Origin: Streptomyces rimosus subsp. rimosus
Lineage (GTDB): Bacteria; Actinomycetota; Actinomycetes; Streptomycetales; Streptomycetaceae
Assembly (NCBI RefSeq): GCF_000720725.1
Contig: NZ_JOCQ01000023.1
Coordinates: forward strand, 37,135-101,134
DNA: 64,000 bases
Direction: 5' to 3'
The translations under genes and the position numbers were made by a program. Below the pieces are notes generated by a model, which was given only the letters and a program-made list of their open reading frames with translations, was not told where the DNA came from and ran no database searches. This document shows positions 1 to 7,665 of the stretch, piece after piece. Position 1 is the stretch's first letter; each line of letters starts with the position of its first letter.

Positions 1-2
1 GT

Positions 3-2204
3 TACACCCTGGAGGTACGCCGTCCGGGGCTCTCCTACGAACTCGCCTGGCAGGAGAGCACGCCACCGCCGGCAGGCACGGGGCAGGTGGCCATCGCCGT
101 ACACGCGGCGGCCCTCAACTACCGGGACATCATGCAGGTGGTCGGTCTGCTGCCCGCCGAGGCGGAGGAGATCACCGGCGGGCAGGCCGGGCTGGGCCTG
201 GAGTGTGCGGGCGTGGTCACCGCGGTCGGTGCCGGGGTCACGTCGCTGCGCCCGGGTGACCGGGTCCTGGCGATCGCTCCCAACTCCCTGGGCACCCATG
301 CCGTCACGTCCGAGCACGCGGTGGGCCGCATCCCGGACGGCATGCCGTTCCCGGACGCCGTCACCACCCCGGTGGCCTTCCTCACCGTCCACTACAGCCT
401 CGGCCGGCTGGCCCGCCTGGCCGCGGGAGAGACCGTTCTGGTACACGGCGGCGCCGGCGGTGTGGGGCTGGCCGCCGTACAGTTCGCGCAGCGCCGCGGA
501 GCCCGCGTGATCGCCACCGCCGGGTCCGAAGCCAAGCGCGACCTGCTGCGCCGGCTGGGCGTCGAACACGTCCTGGACTCCCGCACGCCGGCCTTTGCCG
601 ACGGCATCCACCACCTGACCGACGGGCGGGGCGTGGACGTCGTCCTGAACTCGCTCGCCGGTGAGGCCGCCGTCCGCAGTCTCGAACTGCTCGCCCAGGG
701 AGGGCGCTTCGTCGAACTCGGCAAGCGCGACATCTACGAGAACCGTCCCCTGCTGCTGCGCCCGTTCCGCAAGAACATCGCCTTCTACGGAGTGGACCTG
801 ATCGGTCTCCTCCAGGATCCCCAGCTGGCCGTGGAACAGTTCGCGGAGGTCGCCGAGCTCGTCCGGAGCGGCGCCTACCGCCCGTTGCTGCACAGCGACT
901 ACCCGGCCGCCCGCGTCACCGAGGCCTTCCGGCTGCTCCAGCACTCCCGGCACGTCGGCAAGGTCGTCGTCACCTTCGATCCCCAGGACGAGGCCGCCCG
1001 CGTCGAACCGCGCACGCGCCGCCCGGCCCTCCAGGCCGGGGCCACCTACCTGATCACCGGCGGCCTGACCGGCCTGGGGGCACTGACCGCCCGCCATCTG
1101 GCCCGGTGCGGGGCAGGCCGCCTGGCACTGGTCGGACGGCGGGGCGGCGACACACCCGAGGCCGAAGCCCTGCTCGACGACCTCACGTCCCAGGGCGTAC
1201 GGGTGTCGGTCCACCGCGCGGACGTCAGCGACTCCGAGGCCATGCGGCAGGTCGTGGTCCAGGCCGACGCAGCAGGGTGCCCCCTGCGCGGCGTCGTCCA
1301 CTCGGCCATGCACCTGGGTGACGGATCGCTGGTGGAGCTGACCGACGAACAGTTCGCCGCCGTCCTGGCCCCCAAGGTGACCGGAGCGGAGGTACTGCAC
1401 CGCCTCACCGAGCACCTGGACCTGGACTTCTTCCTGCTGTACTCGTCGGCCACCGCCACTCTGGGCAATGTCCGCCAAGCGAACTACGTGGCCGGCAACC
1501 TCTACATGGAAGCCCTCGCCCGCCGGCGCCGGGCCATGGGCCTGCCCGCGACGGCACTGGCCTGGGGCGCCCTGGGGGAGACCGGCTACGTCGCCCGGAG
1601 CGCCCTCACCGACGCCATGAGCCGCATGGGCATCGAACCGGTCAGCCCCCGCCAGGCCCTGCGCGCCGTCGACGCGGCCCTGACCTCCGGTTCCGACGAC
1701 CTCGGGGTCGGCTGCTACAACTGGATCCCCCTGTCCCGTCTCCTGCCCACGCTGGCGGCCCCCCGCCTCGCCGGGCTCCTGCCCGTCCCCGTCGAGGGCG
1801 GCGGCCGGACCAGGGACGAGCTGGTACGCGAACTGGCGCGCATGACGCCGGAAGAAGCGCGCGGCCTCATCGCCGACACCATCGCCGCGCTGTTCGCCGA
1901 GGTCCTGCACATGTCACCGGAGCAGATCGACCACCACCGGCGGCTGGACGAGTACGGCATGGACTCCCTGATGGGCACCGAACTGCTCGTCACCGTCCGG
2001 CAGCGCTTCGATCTCGACCTGCCGCCCATGGAACTGCTCAGGTCCGAGGGCACCATCGCCGACATCGCCCGCATCGTGTACATCCGGCTGGGCCTGTCCC
2101 GCCCGTCCGAGGCCCCGCCGGCCCCCGTTCCCGCACCCCGGCCTGCCGATCCGGAAACCTCGTCGGAGGGCGGTGACGCCGCGTCGGCCGTCAGCGGCCG
2201 GTGA
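3..2204 (+). CDS. Type I polyketide synthase, C-terminal part (ER-KR-ACP), 5' end outside window
   Basis: The reading frame is already open at the left edge, so only the C-terminal 733 residues are seen. An enoylreductase comes first, with the NADPH loop LVHGGAGGVGLAAVQ near residues 145-160. A ketoreductase follows, with GGLTGLG near 351 and the Ser-Tyr-Asn set in LLYSSATATLG and NYVAGN. An acyl carrier protein ends it, with the phosphopantetheine serine in YGMDSLM. There is no thioesterase or reductase after the ACP, so release must occur in trans or by transfer. The stop overlaps the 3' end of the convergent hydrolase gene by 14 bp. The ER is related in style to that of the complete PKS at 14983-21600. 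Missing KS, AT and DH domains probably lie upstream of the window. Identification as a modular or iterative type I PKS is secure; the product is unknown. Confidence 0.95.
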   Translation, partial: YTLEVRRPGLSYELAWQESTPPPAGTGQVAIAVHAAALNYRDIMQVVGLLPAEAEEITGGQAGLGLECAGVVTAVGAGVTSLRPGDRVLAIAPNSLGTHAVTSEHAVGRIPDGMPFPDAVTTPVAFLTVHYSLGRLARLAAGETVLVHGGAGGVGLAAVQFAQRRGARVIATAGSEAKRDLLRRLGVEHVLDSRTPAFADGIHHLTDGRGVDVVLNSLAGEAAVRSLELLAQGGRFVELGKRDIYENRPLLLRPFRKNIAFYGVDLIGLLQDPQLAVEQFAEVAELVRSGAYRPLLHSDYPAARVTEAFRLLQHSRHVGKVVVTFDPQDEAARVEPRTRRPALQAGATYLITGGLTGLGALTARHLARCGAGRLALVGRRGGDTPEAEALLDDLTSQGVRVSVHRADVSDSEAMRQVVVQADAAGCPLRGVVHSAMHLGDGSLVELTDEQFAAVLAPKVTGAEVLHRLTEHLDLDFFLLYSSATATLGNVRQANYVAGNLYMEALARRRRAMGLPATALAWGALGETGYVARSALTDAMSRMGIEPVSPRQALRAVDAALTSGSDDLGVGCYNWIPLSRLLPTLAAPRLAGLLPVPVEGGGRTRDELVRELARMTPEEARGLIADTIAALFAEVLHMSPEQIDHHRRLDEYGMDSLMGTELLVTVRQRFDLDLPPMELLRSEGTIADIARIVYIRLGLSRPSEAPPAPVPAPRPADPETSSEGGDAASAVSGR

Positions 2205-3072
2205 GGGCCCGGATCTCGCCGGCGATCAGCCCGGGGTCCTCCTCCGCCATGAAGTGGCCGCAGGAGACCGTACGGTGCCGCAGGTCTTCGGCCCAGGCGC
2301 TCCACAGGCCCCGGGCGTGGTAGCCGAGGGCCGCGCCCCAGTCCTGCTGGAGGACGGTGACCGGCATGGCCAGCCGGTTGCCCGCCTCCCGGTCGGCGGT
2401 GTCGTGGTCCACGTCCACGCCGGCGGAGGCGCGGTAGTCGGCGACGATGGAGGGCACGGCCGCCGCGGACGCGGCCAGGTAGTGCTCGCGTACGTCCGCG
2501 GGGATCGCGTCCGGGGTGTGGGTCCAGGCGTCGAGGAAGTGGGCGAAGAAGGCGTCGGCGGACGCCTCGATCATCCGCTCCGGCAGGCCCGGCGCCTGGG
2601 CCATCAGGTAGAGGTGGAAGCCGACCGCGCCGGTCACGCCGCGCAGGGCGTCCCACATGTCCAGGGTCGGCAGGATGTCGAGGAAGAGCGCATGGGACAC
2701 GGCGTCCGGGTGGTCCATCGCGGCGCGGAAGGCGACCAGGGCGCCGCGGTCGTGACCGGCCAGCGTGAAGCGGTCGTGCCCCAGCCCGGCGGCGAGGCGG
2801 ACGATGTCCCGGGCCATGGTCCGCTTGGCGTAGACCTCCGGGCCGCTCGCGGCGGGCTTGTCGCTGGCCCCGTAGCCGCGCAGGTCGGGGCAGATGACGG
2901 TGTGGTCGTCGGCGAGGCCGGACGCGACATGCCGCCACATCAGGTGGGTCTGCGGGAATCCGTGCAGCAGCACAACCGGGCTGCCGGTGCCGCCGACGGC
3001 GGCGTTCAGCGTGACGCCGTCGCCGACCGGCACGCGGTGCTCGGTGAATCCGGGGATGCTCGGGTGTGTCAC
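2191..3072 (-). CDS. Alpha/beta hydrolase of the haloacetate dehalogenase / epoxide hydrolase type
   Basis: This 293-residue cytosolic enzyme has the oxyanion motif LLHGFPQTHLMW, an aspartate nucleophile in AGHDRGALVAFR, and a C-terminal catalytic histidine in SCGHFMAEED. The nucleophile region, the DHPDAVSHALFLDILPT stretch and the cap segment follow fluoroacetate/haloacetate dehalogenases. However, the second pocket arginine after HDRGA is leucine, and the tryptophan expected after the pocket histidine (FHLYLMA) is also leucine. Known family biology makes the Asp-nucleophile chemistry likely (ester intermediate on a C-halogen or epoxide carbon), but the substrate is probably not haloacetate. 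The GTG start at 3072 is chosen for CAGGAG five bases upstream. It runs divergently from the SARP gene and converges on the PKS. Confidence 0.85.
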   Translation of the reverse strand: MTHPSIPGFTEHRVPVGDGVTLNAAVGGTGSPVVLLHGFPQTHLMWRHVASGLADDHTVICPDLRGYGASDKPAASGPEVYAKRTMARDIVRLAAGLGHDRFTLAGHDRGALVAFRAAMDHPDAVSHALFLDILPTLDMWDALRGVTGAVGFHLYLMAQAPGLPERMIEASADAFFAHFLDAWTHTPDAIPADVREHYLAASAAAVPSIVADYRASAGVDVDHDTADREAGNRLAMPVTVLQQDWGAALGYHARGLWSAWAEDLRHRTVSCGHFMAEEDPGLIAGEIRALTGR

Positions 3073-3100
3073 AGCGACTCCTGTGGCTCGTGGCAGAGTG

Positions 3101-3130
3101 GACGTCCCGGGCCCCGCGGCCCGGGTCGTC
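3101..3130. repeat. Inverted repeat between divergent hydrolase and SARP genes
   Basis: Two 13-bp arms (3101-3113 and 3118-3130) match with a single mismatch around a 4-base centre; the core is CCCGGGCC-CCGC-GGCCCGGG. It lies in the 155-bp region between two divergent starts, so it could be an operator or an RNA hairpin. No regulator is assigned. Confidence 0.5.
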
Positions 3131-3227
3131 CGGATACGTCAGCCAGACTGCGGGCTCCGGATCAGCGATCGATGAGTGACCGCGCGGCACCCCCGGGGGA
3201 CGGCGCCGCCCGCGAAGGGACCGTGCC

Positions 3228-5294
3228 GTGGGCGTGGAGTTCGGACTGCTGGGACCGGTCGCCGCCTGGGGCCCCGACGGCGCTCCCCGCCCGCTCGGCG
3301 CTCCTCGCCACCGGGAGGTGCTCGGCCGGCTGCTGATCGCCCGCAACCGGGTGGTCCCGGTCGGCCGGCTCGTGGACGATCTGTGGCCGGACGAACCCCC
3401 GGCCGGGGCGGTCGGCGCGGTCCGCACCTTCGTCGCGGCGCTGCGCCGCGCCCTGGAGCCCGGGCGCCCGCCCCGGCAGCCGTCGCGGCTGCTGGTCACC
3501 GACGGCCCCGGCTACGTCCTGCGCGCCGGGCGCGATGTGGTGGACGCCTGGCGGTTCGAGGACACGGCCGCGCGGGCCGCCGAGGCGCCGCCGCACGCGG
3601 CGGTCGCCCTCTGGGACGAGGCGCTCGCCCGCTGGCGCGGGCCGGTGCTGGCCGACTTCCCCGCCGCCGCGTGGGCCGCCGCCGAACAGGCCCGGCTGGA
3701 GGCGCTCCGCCTCGACGCGGTCGAGCGCCGCGCCGACGCCCAGCTGGCCACCGGCGCCGCCCGGGCCGCCGTCGCCGATCTGCGGGCCCACGTCGCCGCG
3801 CACCCGGGGCGGGAGGACGGCTGGGCGCTGCTGGCGACCGCACTGGACCGGTCCGGCCGGCGCGGCGAGGCCCTGGAGACGCTGCGGCACGCCCGTAAGG
3901 CCCTCATCAGCGCGTACGGATCGGGCACCGGCACCGGAGCCGCCCTGGACCGCGCCGAGGCACGCATCCGCAGCGGTACGGCCGGCTCCGCGGCCGAGCC
4001 GGCCGGAGTGGCGGACGGCGTCTGGGACCGGGCGGCCGCCGCGTGGGACCGCTCGGTGCCCGCCCGGTCCCGGGCCCGGCTGCACGCCACCGCCGGGCTG
4101 CTGCGGGACCTCGCGGTGACCGGTGCCGACGGCCTGGAGGAGGCGCGCGAGCACCGGCGGGAACTGGTCGCGGCGGCCGAGACGACCGGGGACGCCGAGC
4201 TGGCCGCCGGGATCATCGGCTCGTACGACGTCCCGGCGGTCTGGACCCGCGCCGACGATCCCGGGAACGCCGGCGAACTCGTCCGGGCCGCCGCCCGCGC
4301 CGCCGCCCGGCTCGGCCCCGACGGCCCGCCCGCGCTGCGGGCCCGGCTGCTGTCGGTCGTCGCCGTCGAGTCACGCGGCGACGCCGCCGCCGACGCGCCG
4401 CTCCCCCGGGCGGCCGACGCCCCCGCCGCCGAACCATGGCGGCTGCGTGCCGAGCGGTCCGCGGAGGAGGCCGTTCGCATCGCTCGGCGCCTCGCGGACC
4501 CCGCGCTGCTCGCGTTCGCCCTCAACGGCGCCTTCATGCAGTCCTTCGCCACCTGCGGATCGGCCGCCCGCCGCGACGCCCTCGGCGCCGAACTGACCCG
4601 GCTGGCTATCGGCCACCACCTGCCCGGCCACGAGGTCCTGGCACGCATCGTCCGCCTCCAGGCCCTCGCCGGACTCGGCGACCTCGCGGCGGCGGACGCG
4701 GAGGCCGAGGAGATCGACCGGCTGGCACACCGCAACGAACGGCCGCTCGCCGCGGTGTTCACCTCCTGGTACCGGGCGCTGCGCACCTGCGAGACCGACG
4801 GGTGGCCGGCGGCCCGCCCCGCATACGCGAAGGTCCTCGCGGAGACCGCGAACTGCGGCATGCCCGGACTGGTCCGGGGAGCGGCCGTCCTGGTCGCGCT
4901 CGTCCCGGTCATGCGGGGCGACGCCCTGCCCCGCCCCGACGACTTCGCCGGCCTGGACGCGGGCCCGTACCGGCCGTGGCTCGACCCCCTGCTGCTGGCC
5001 GCCTCCGGCGCCACCGAGCGGGCCCGGCACGCACTCGCCACGGTTCCCCGGCCGCCCCACGACCTCCTCCAGGAGGCGCTCTGGTGCGTACTGGCCCGTA
5101 CGGCCGCGGCAGTGGGACACGAGCCGGTCCTGCGCCGGGCCCGCAACGAACTCGCCGATGCTGATGGCGAGTTGGCCGGAGCAGGCAGCGGCCTGGTCTC
5201 CTTCGGACCGGTCGCACGCCAGCTGCGGGCCATCGACGCGGCCCTCGGCCAGGGCGCACCGTGCGCTACGGAGCCGGCTGACGGCGGTACGTAG
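3228..5294 (+). CDS. SARP/AfsR-like transcriptional regulator (DNA-binding and BTAD domains, no NB-ARC)
   Basis: The 688-residue protein starts with an OmpR-type winged helix (about residues 3-98; EFGLLGPVAAW and LVDDLWPDEPP are typical). A bacterial transcriptional activation domain follows (about 100-240; DAWRFED to ALDRAEARIR). The rest is an alanine-rich all-helical region resembling degenerate TPRs. No Walker A loop is present, so this is not a full AfsR with NB-ARC. SARPs bind direct repeats in promoters of antibiotic genes and usually activate nearby clusters. Its place between the PKS fragment and the cyclodipeptide synthase locus makes it a candidate cluster activator, by inference. 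The GTG start at 3228 has GAAGGGA seven bases upstream. It converges with the subtilase gene, leaving 9 bp. Confidence 0.88.
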   Translation: MGVEFGLLGPVAAWGPDGAPRPLGAPRHREVLGRLLIARNRVVPVGRLVDDLWPDEPPAGAVGAVRTFVAALRRALEPGRPPRQPSRLLVTDGPGYVLRAGRDVVDAWRFEDTAARAAEAPPHAAVALWDEALARWRGPVLADFPAAAWAAAEQARLEALRLDAVERRADAQLATGAARAAVADLRAHVAAHPGREDGWALLATALDRSGRRGEALETLRHARKALISAYGSGTGTGAALDRAEARIRSGTAGSAAEPAGVADGVWDRAAAAWDRSVPARSRARLHATAGLLRDLAVTGADGLEEAREHRRELVAAAETTGDAELAAGIIGSYDVPAVWTRADDPGNAGELVRAAARAAARLGPDGPPALRARLLSVVAVESRGDAAADAPLPRAADAPAAEPWRLRAERSAEEAVRIARRLADPALLAFALNGAFMQSFATCGSAARRDALGAELTRLAIGHHLPGHEVLARIVRLQALAGLGDLAAADAEAEEIDRLAHRNERPLAAVFTSWYRALRTCETDGWPAARPAYAKVLAETANCGMPGLVRGAAVLVALVPVMRGDALPRPDDFAGLDAGPYRPWLDPLLLAASGATERARHALATVPRPPHDLLQEALWCVLARTAAAVGHEPVLRRARNELADADGELAGAGSGLVSFGPVARQLRAIDAALGQGAPCATEPADGGT

Positions 5295-5303
5295 CAGCGG
5301 TGG

Positions 5304-6590
5304 TCATCGGCCCGTGTACAGCAGCCGGTTGCGGGAGTCCTGGCCCGCGTCCTTCACGTGGTCGGCGGTGGAGGCCGCGATGAGCGCCTTGTCGAGTTCG
5401 ACCGGCGTCGCCCCGGGGTGGCCGGCGAGGTACATCGCGGCGGCACCGGTGGTCTCGGCGGTGGCGGCCGAGGTGCCGGTGAGCTTCACGTAGGAGCTGT
5501 TGCCGCGGTTGCCGGCGGTGGTGATGTCGCTGCCGGGCGCGAACAGGTGGACGCAGTAACCGTAGTTGGACCACGCGGGGCGCTTGTCCTCGCGGTCGGT
5601 GGCGGCGACGGTGATGGCGGTGGTCTGCCGGGCGGGGGTGGTCTCGCAGGACTCGACACCCCGGCCCGACGCGTCCCCGTTCCCGGCCGCGGCGGTGTAG
5701 GCGATGCCCTTGTGGGTCATCTGGTAGAGCTGCAGGTCGAGTACCGAGCCGGGCTCACCGGAGAAGCCCATGTTGACGACGGAGGGGCCGTCGGCGTGGG
5801 CGGTGATCCAGTCGACCGCGGACATGATGTGCTCCAGGGTTCCGGTGCCGTCGCAGCCGAAGGCGCGTACCGACTGCACGGTCGCCCCCTTGGCGATGCC
5901 GCTCCAGAGCCCCGCGGCGATGGCCGCCGAGGCGGTCCCGTGACCGTTGCAGTCGGTGTCGCCGCCGGGGCTCTGCCGGATGGCGTCGTACGCGCCGTGC
6001 GCCCGGCCGCCCAGGAACTCCTGATGGCCCACCCGGACGCCGGTGTCGACGATGTAGGTGGTCACGCCGGCCCCGGTGCCCGAGAAGCCGTAGCGGCCGT
6101 CCAGCGGAAGATCGCGCTGGTCCACGCGGTCCAGCCCCCACGGCGGATTCAGCTGGACACCACCGGCGGGCCGGTGCGCGGCGGGCACCCGGGCGGGCCG
6201 CTGCTGCCCGGACAGGTGTCCGGCGACCCGGTAGGTCCGGTCGCCGGTGATCGAGTCGACGCGGGTGTCGGAGTAGTAGGTGTCCACCTGCTCGCCGGTC
6301 AGCGTCACCGAGAACGCCTGGGAGGCGGCGAAGTACACCCTGCGCAACTCGCCGCCGTGGGCGGCGATCAGCTCATGGGCCCGCTCGGTGACCGCTTCCT
6401 CGGTCGCCTTGGTGCCGTTCACCTCGATGATGTACACGGCCGGGGCGGAGGAGACGAAGGAGACGAAGGAGACCCGGTTGCCCGGCACGGCCGACGACGC
6501 CGGGCCGGCGGACAGCGCGGGAACGGCCACGGCGATCGCCGCGGCGGCCGCCGCGGCGGCCCAGGGCTTCCTTCTGAGGGCCGCCATCAT
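5304..6590 (-). CDS. Secreted S8 (subtilisin-like) serine protease with inhibitor-type propeptide
   Basis: This 428-residue preproprotein has an N-terminal signal (MMAALRRKPWAAAAAAAAIA, likely cleaved near residue 34). A propeptide resembling Inhibitor_I9 follows (AVYIIEVNGTKATEE to QVDTYYSDTRVDSITG). The catalytic domain has Asp182 (YIVDTGV), His217 (CNGHGTASA) and Ser374 (LTGTSAATA), plus the oxyanion asparagine in AAAGNGDA. It should act outside the cell as an endopeptidase. The start is placed at the first of two adjacent ATG codons (6590) because AAGGAGG precedes it; longer in-frame extensions would run over the thioredoxin gene. It lies 161 bp downstream of that gene on the same strand and may be its own unit. 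There is no sign of damage. Confidence 0.93.
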   Translation of the reverse strand: MMAALRRKPWAAAAAAAAIAVAVPALSAGPASSAVPGNRVSFVSFVSSAPAVYIIEVNGTKATEEAVTERAHELIAAHGGELRRVYFAASQAFSVTLTGEQVDTYYSDTRVDSITGDRTYRVAGHLSGQQRPARVPAAHRPAGGVQLNPPWGLDRVDQRDLPLDGRYGFSGTGAGVTTYIVDTGVRVGHQEFLGGRAHGAYDAIRQSPGGDTDCNGHGTASAAIAAGLWSGIAKGATVQSVRAFGCDGTGTLEHIMSAVDWITAHADGPSVVNMGFSGEPGSVLDLQLYQMTHKGIAYTAAAGNGDASGRGVESCETTPARQTTAITVAATDREDKRPAWSNYGYCVHLFAPGSDITTAGNRGNSSYVKLTGTSAATAETTGAAAMYLAGHPGATPVELDKALIAASTADHVKDAGQDSRNRLLYTGR

Positions 6591-6751
6591 GGAGACCTCC
6601 TTCACGGGGGATTTCTGCATGGGGGATTTCCGCATGGGGGTGGGCCTTTCGCCTTGCGTGGAGAGAGCGCCCGGGGCGTCGGCAGGAGAGGCGACGCCTC
6701 CCGGGTCAGGGCGGTGCCGCCGCGCACCGGGGTGGCGGCGGCACCCGAGCA

Positions 6752-7198
6752 CTACAGCCGGTTCAGCCAGTTGCGCAGCGAGCTGGGCCCGTCGAAGCCC
6801 ACCAGGCGGCTTCCGGCCTCGCGGCCGTTGCGGATGTTGAGCAGCGCGGGGATACCGCGCACGTTGTACTTCTGGGAGAGGCCGGGGTTCTCGTCGACGT
6901 CGACCTTCGCCCATACCCAGGCGCCCTTGTCCTGGGTGTTGTACTGCTGGAGGTAGGGCTTCTGCTTCTGGCACCAGTAACACCACGAAGCGGTGAAGTC
7001 GAGCACGACGGGCTTGGTCTTCGACCACTGCATGACCTGGTCGTAGTTCGCGTCGGTCACGTCGACGACGGCGGGGATGTCGGCGGCGGGGGCGGCCGCC
7101 TCGGTCACGGGCGCCACCGGGGCGGCGATGGCCGCGGTGGCGGTGCCGCTGAGGAGTGTTGCCACTGCCGCGGTCACGACAGCCAGCTTGCGGTACAT
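6752..7198 (-). CDS. Secreted thioredoxin-fold protein
   Basis: The 148-residue product begins with a Sec signal peptide (MYRKLAVVTAAVATLLSG, Ala-X-Ala near residue 26). A single thioredoxin domain follows. The redox motif is WCYWC (Cys73, Cys76) and the cis-proline loop is RGIPALLNI. An aromatic residue in the CXXC and an export signal suggest a disulfide-handling role outside the membrane rather than cytosolic ribonucleotide reductase support; this is inference. It sits 95 bp downstream of the rhodanese gene, on the same strand as the cyclodipeptide synthase set. It is upstream of a secreted subtilase that contains several cysteines and could be a client. The start at 7198 has GGAAGGG upstream. 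Confidence 0.88.
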   Translation of the reverse strand: MYRKLAVVTAAVATLLSGTATAAIAAPVAPVTEAAAPAADIPAVVDVTDANYDQVMQWSKTKPVVLDFTASWCYWCQKQKPYLQQYNTQDKGAWVWAKVDVDENPGLSQKYNVRGIPALLNIRNGREAGSRLVGFDGPSSLRNWLNRL

Positions 7199-7293
7199 GG
7201 TCGGTTCCCTTCCGTGGAAATTTCGATGGATGTGTGCTGGGTGGACATGGCTGGGCGCACGTACGCGCGGGAGGAGGCGGAGTCCGGGCGTCC

Positions 7294-7647
7294 TCAGCCC
7301 GTGGCGGTCTGTGTCGGCAGACCGTGGGCGACCCAGTCCTCGATTCCCTCGCGGTACTTGCGCACGTTCGTGTAACCGAGCGACACCAGCCGGCTACCGA
7401 CGATCTCGCTGTTGCGGCACGGCACGTTCGCGCAGTACACGACGATGGGAGCGGTACGGTCCGGCAGTACGGTGGGCGCGAGTTCATCGGTGAAGCGCGC
7501 CGCGTCGTCGTAGGGGAAGCCCGGAATGTTCACCGCGCCGGGCAGGTGCTCCTGCCCGTAGTAGGCCGTCGGCATGGTGTCGACCACGACGACCTTCCCG
7601 GCGTCCATTTCCGCTTTCAGTTCGTCTCGCGTCACCAGGGGGAGCAC
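7294..7647 (-). CDS. Single-domain rhodanese-like protein
   Basis: This 117-residue cytosolic protein is one rhodanese domain. It has the VVVDTMP strand, the HLPGAVNIPG motif and the active-site loop YCANVPCRNS, with Cys72 as the expected persulfide cysteine and a second cysteine in the loop. Rhodaneses move sulfane sulfur from thiosulfate or protein persulfides to thiol acceptors. The loop fits a single-domain sulfurtransferase, but the donor and acceptor are not evident. The GTG start lies 18 bp after the permease stop, so the two genes are probably cotranscribed. Its link to cyclodipeptide chemistry is unclear and may only be positional. Confidence 0.88.
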   Translation of the reverse strand: MLPLVTRDELKAEMDAGKVVVVDTMPTAYYGQEHLPGAVNIPGFPYDDAARFTDELAPTVLPDRTAPIVVYCANVPCRNSEIVGSRLVSLGYTNVRKYREGIEDWVAHGLPTQTATG

Positions 7648-7665
7648 AACGGCCTCCGGCTCTCG

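Noticed and set aside
6591..7487. N-terminal extension of the subtilase frame
   Set aside because: It overlaps the thioredoxin gene and is Arg/Pro-rich; the ATG pair at 6590 with AAGGAGG and a signal peptide is the natural start.
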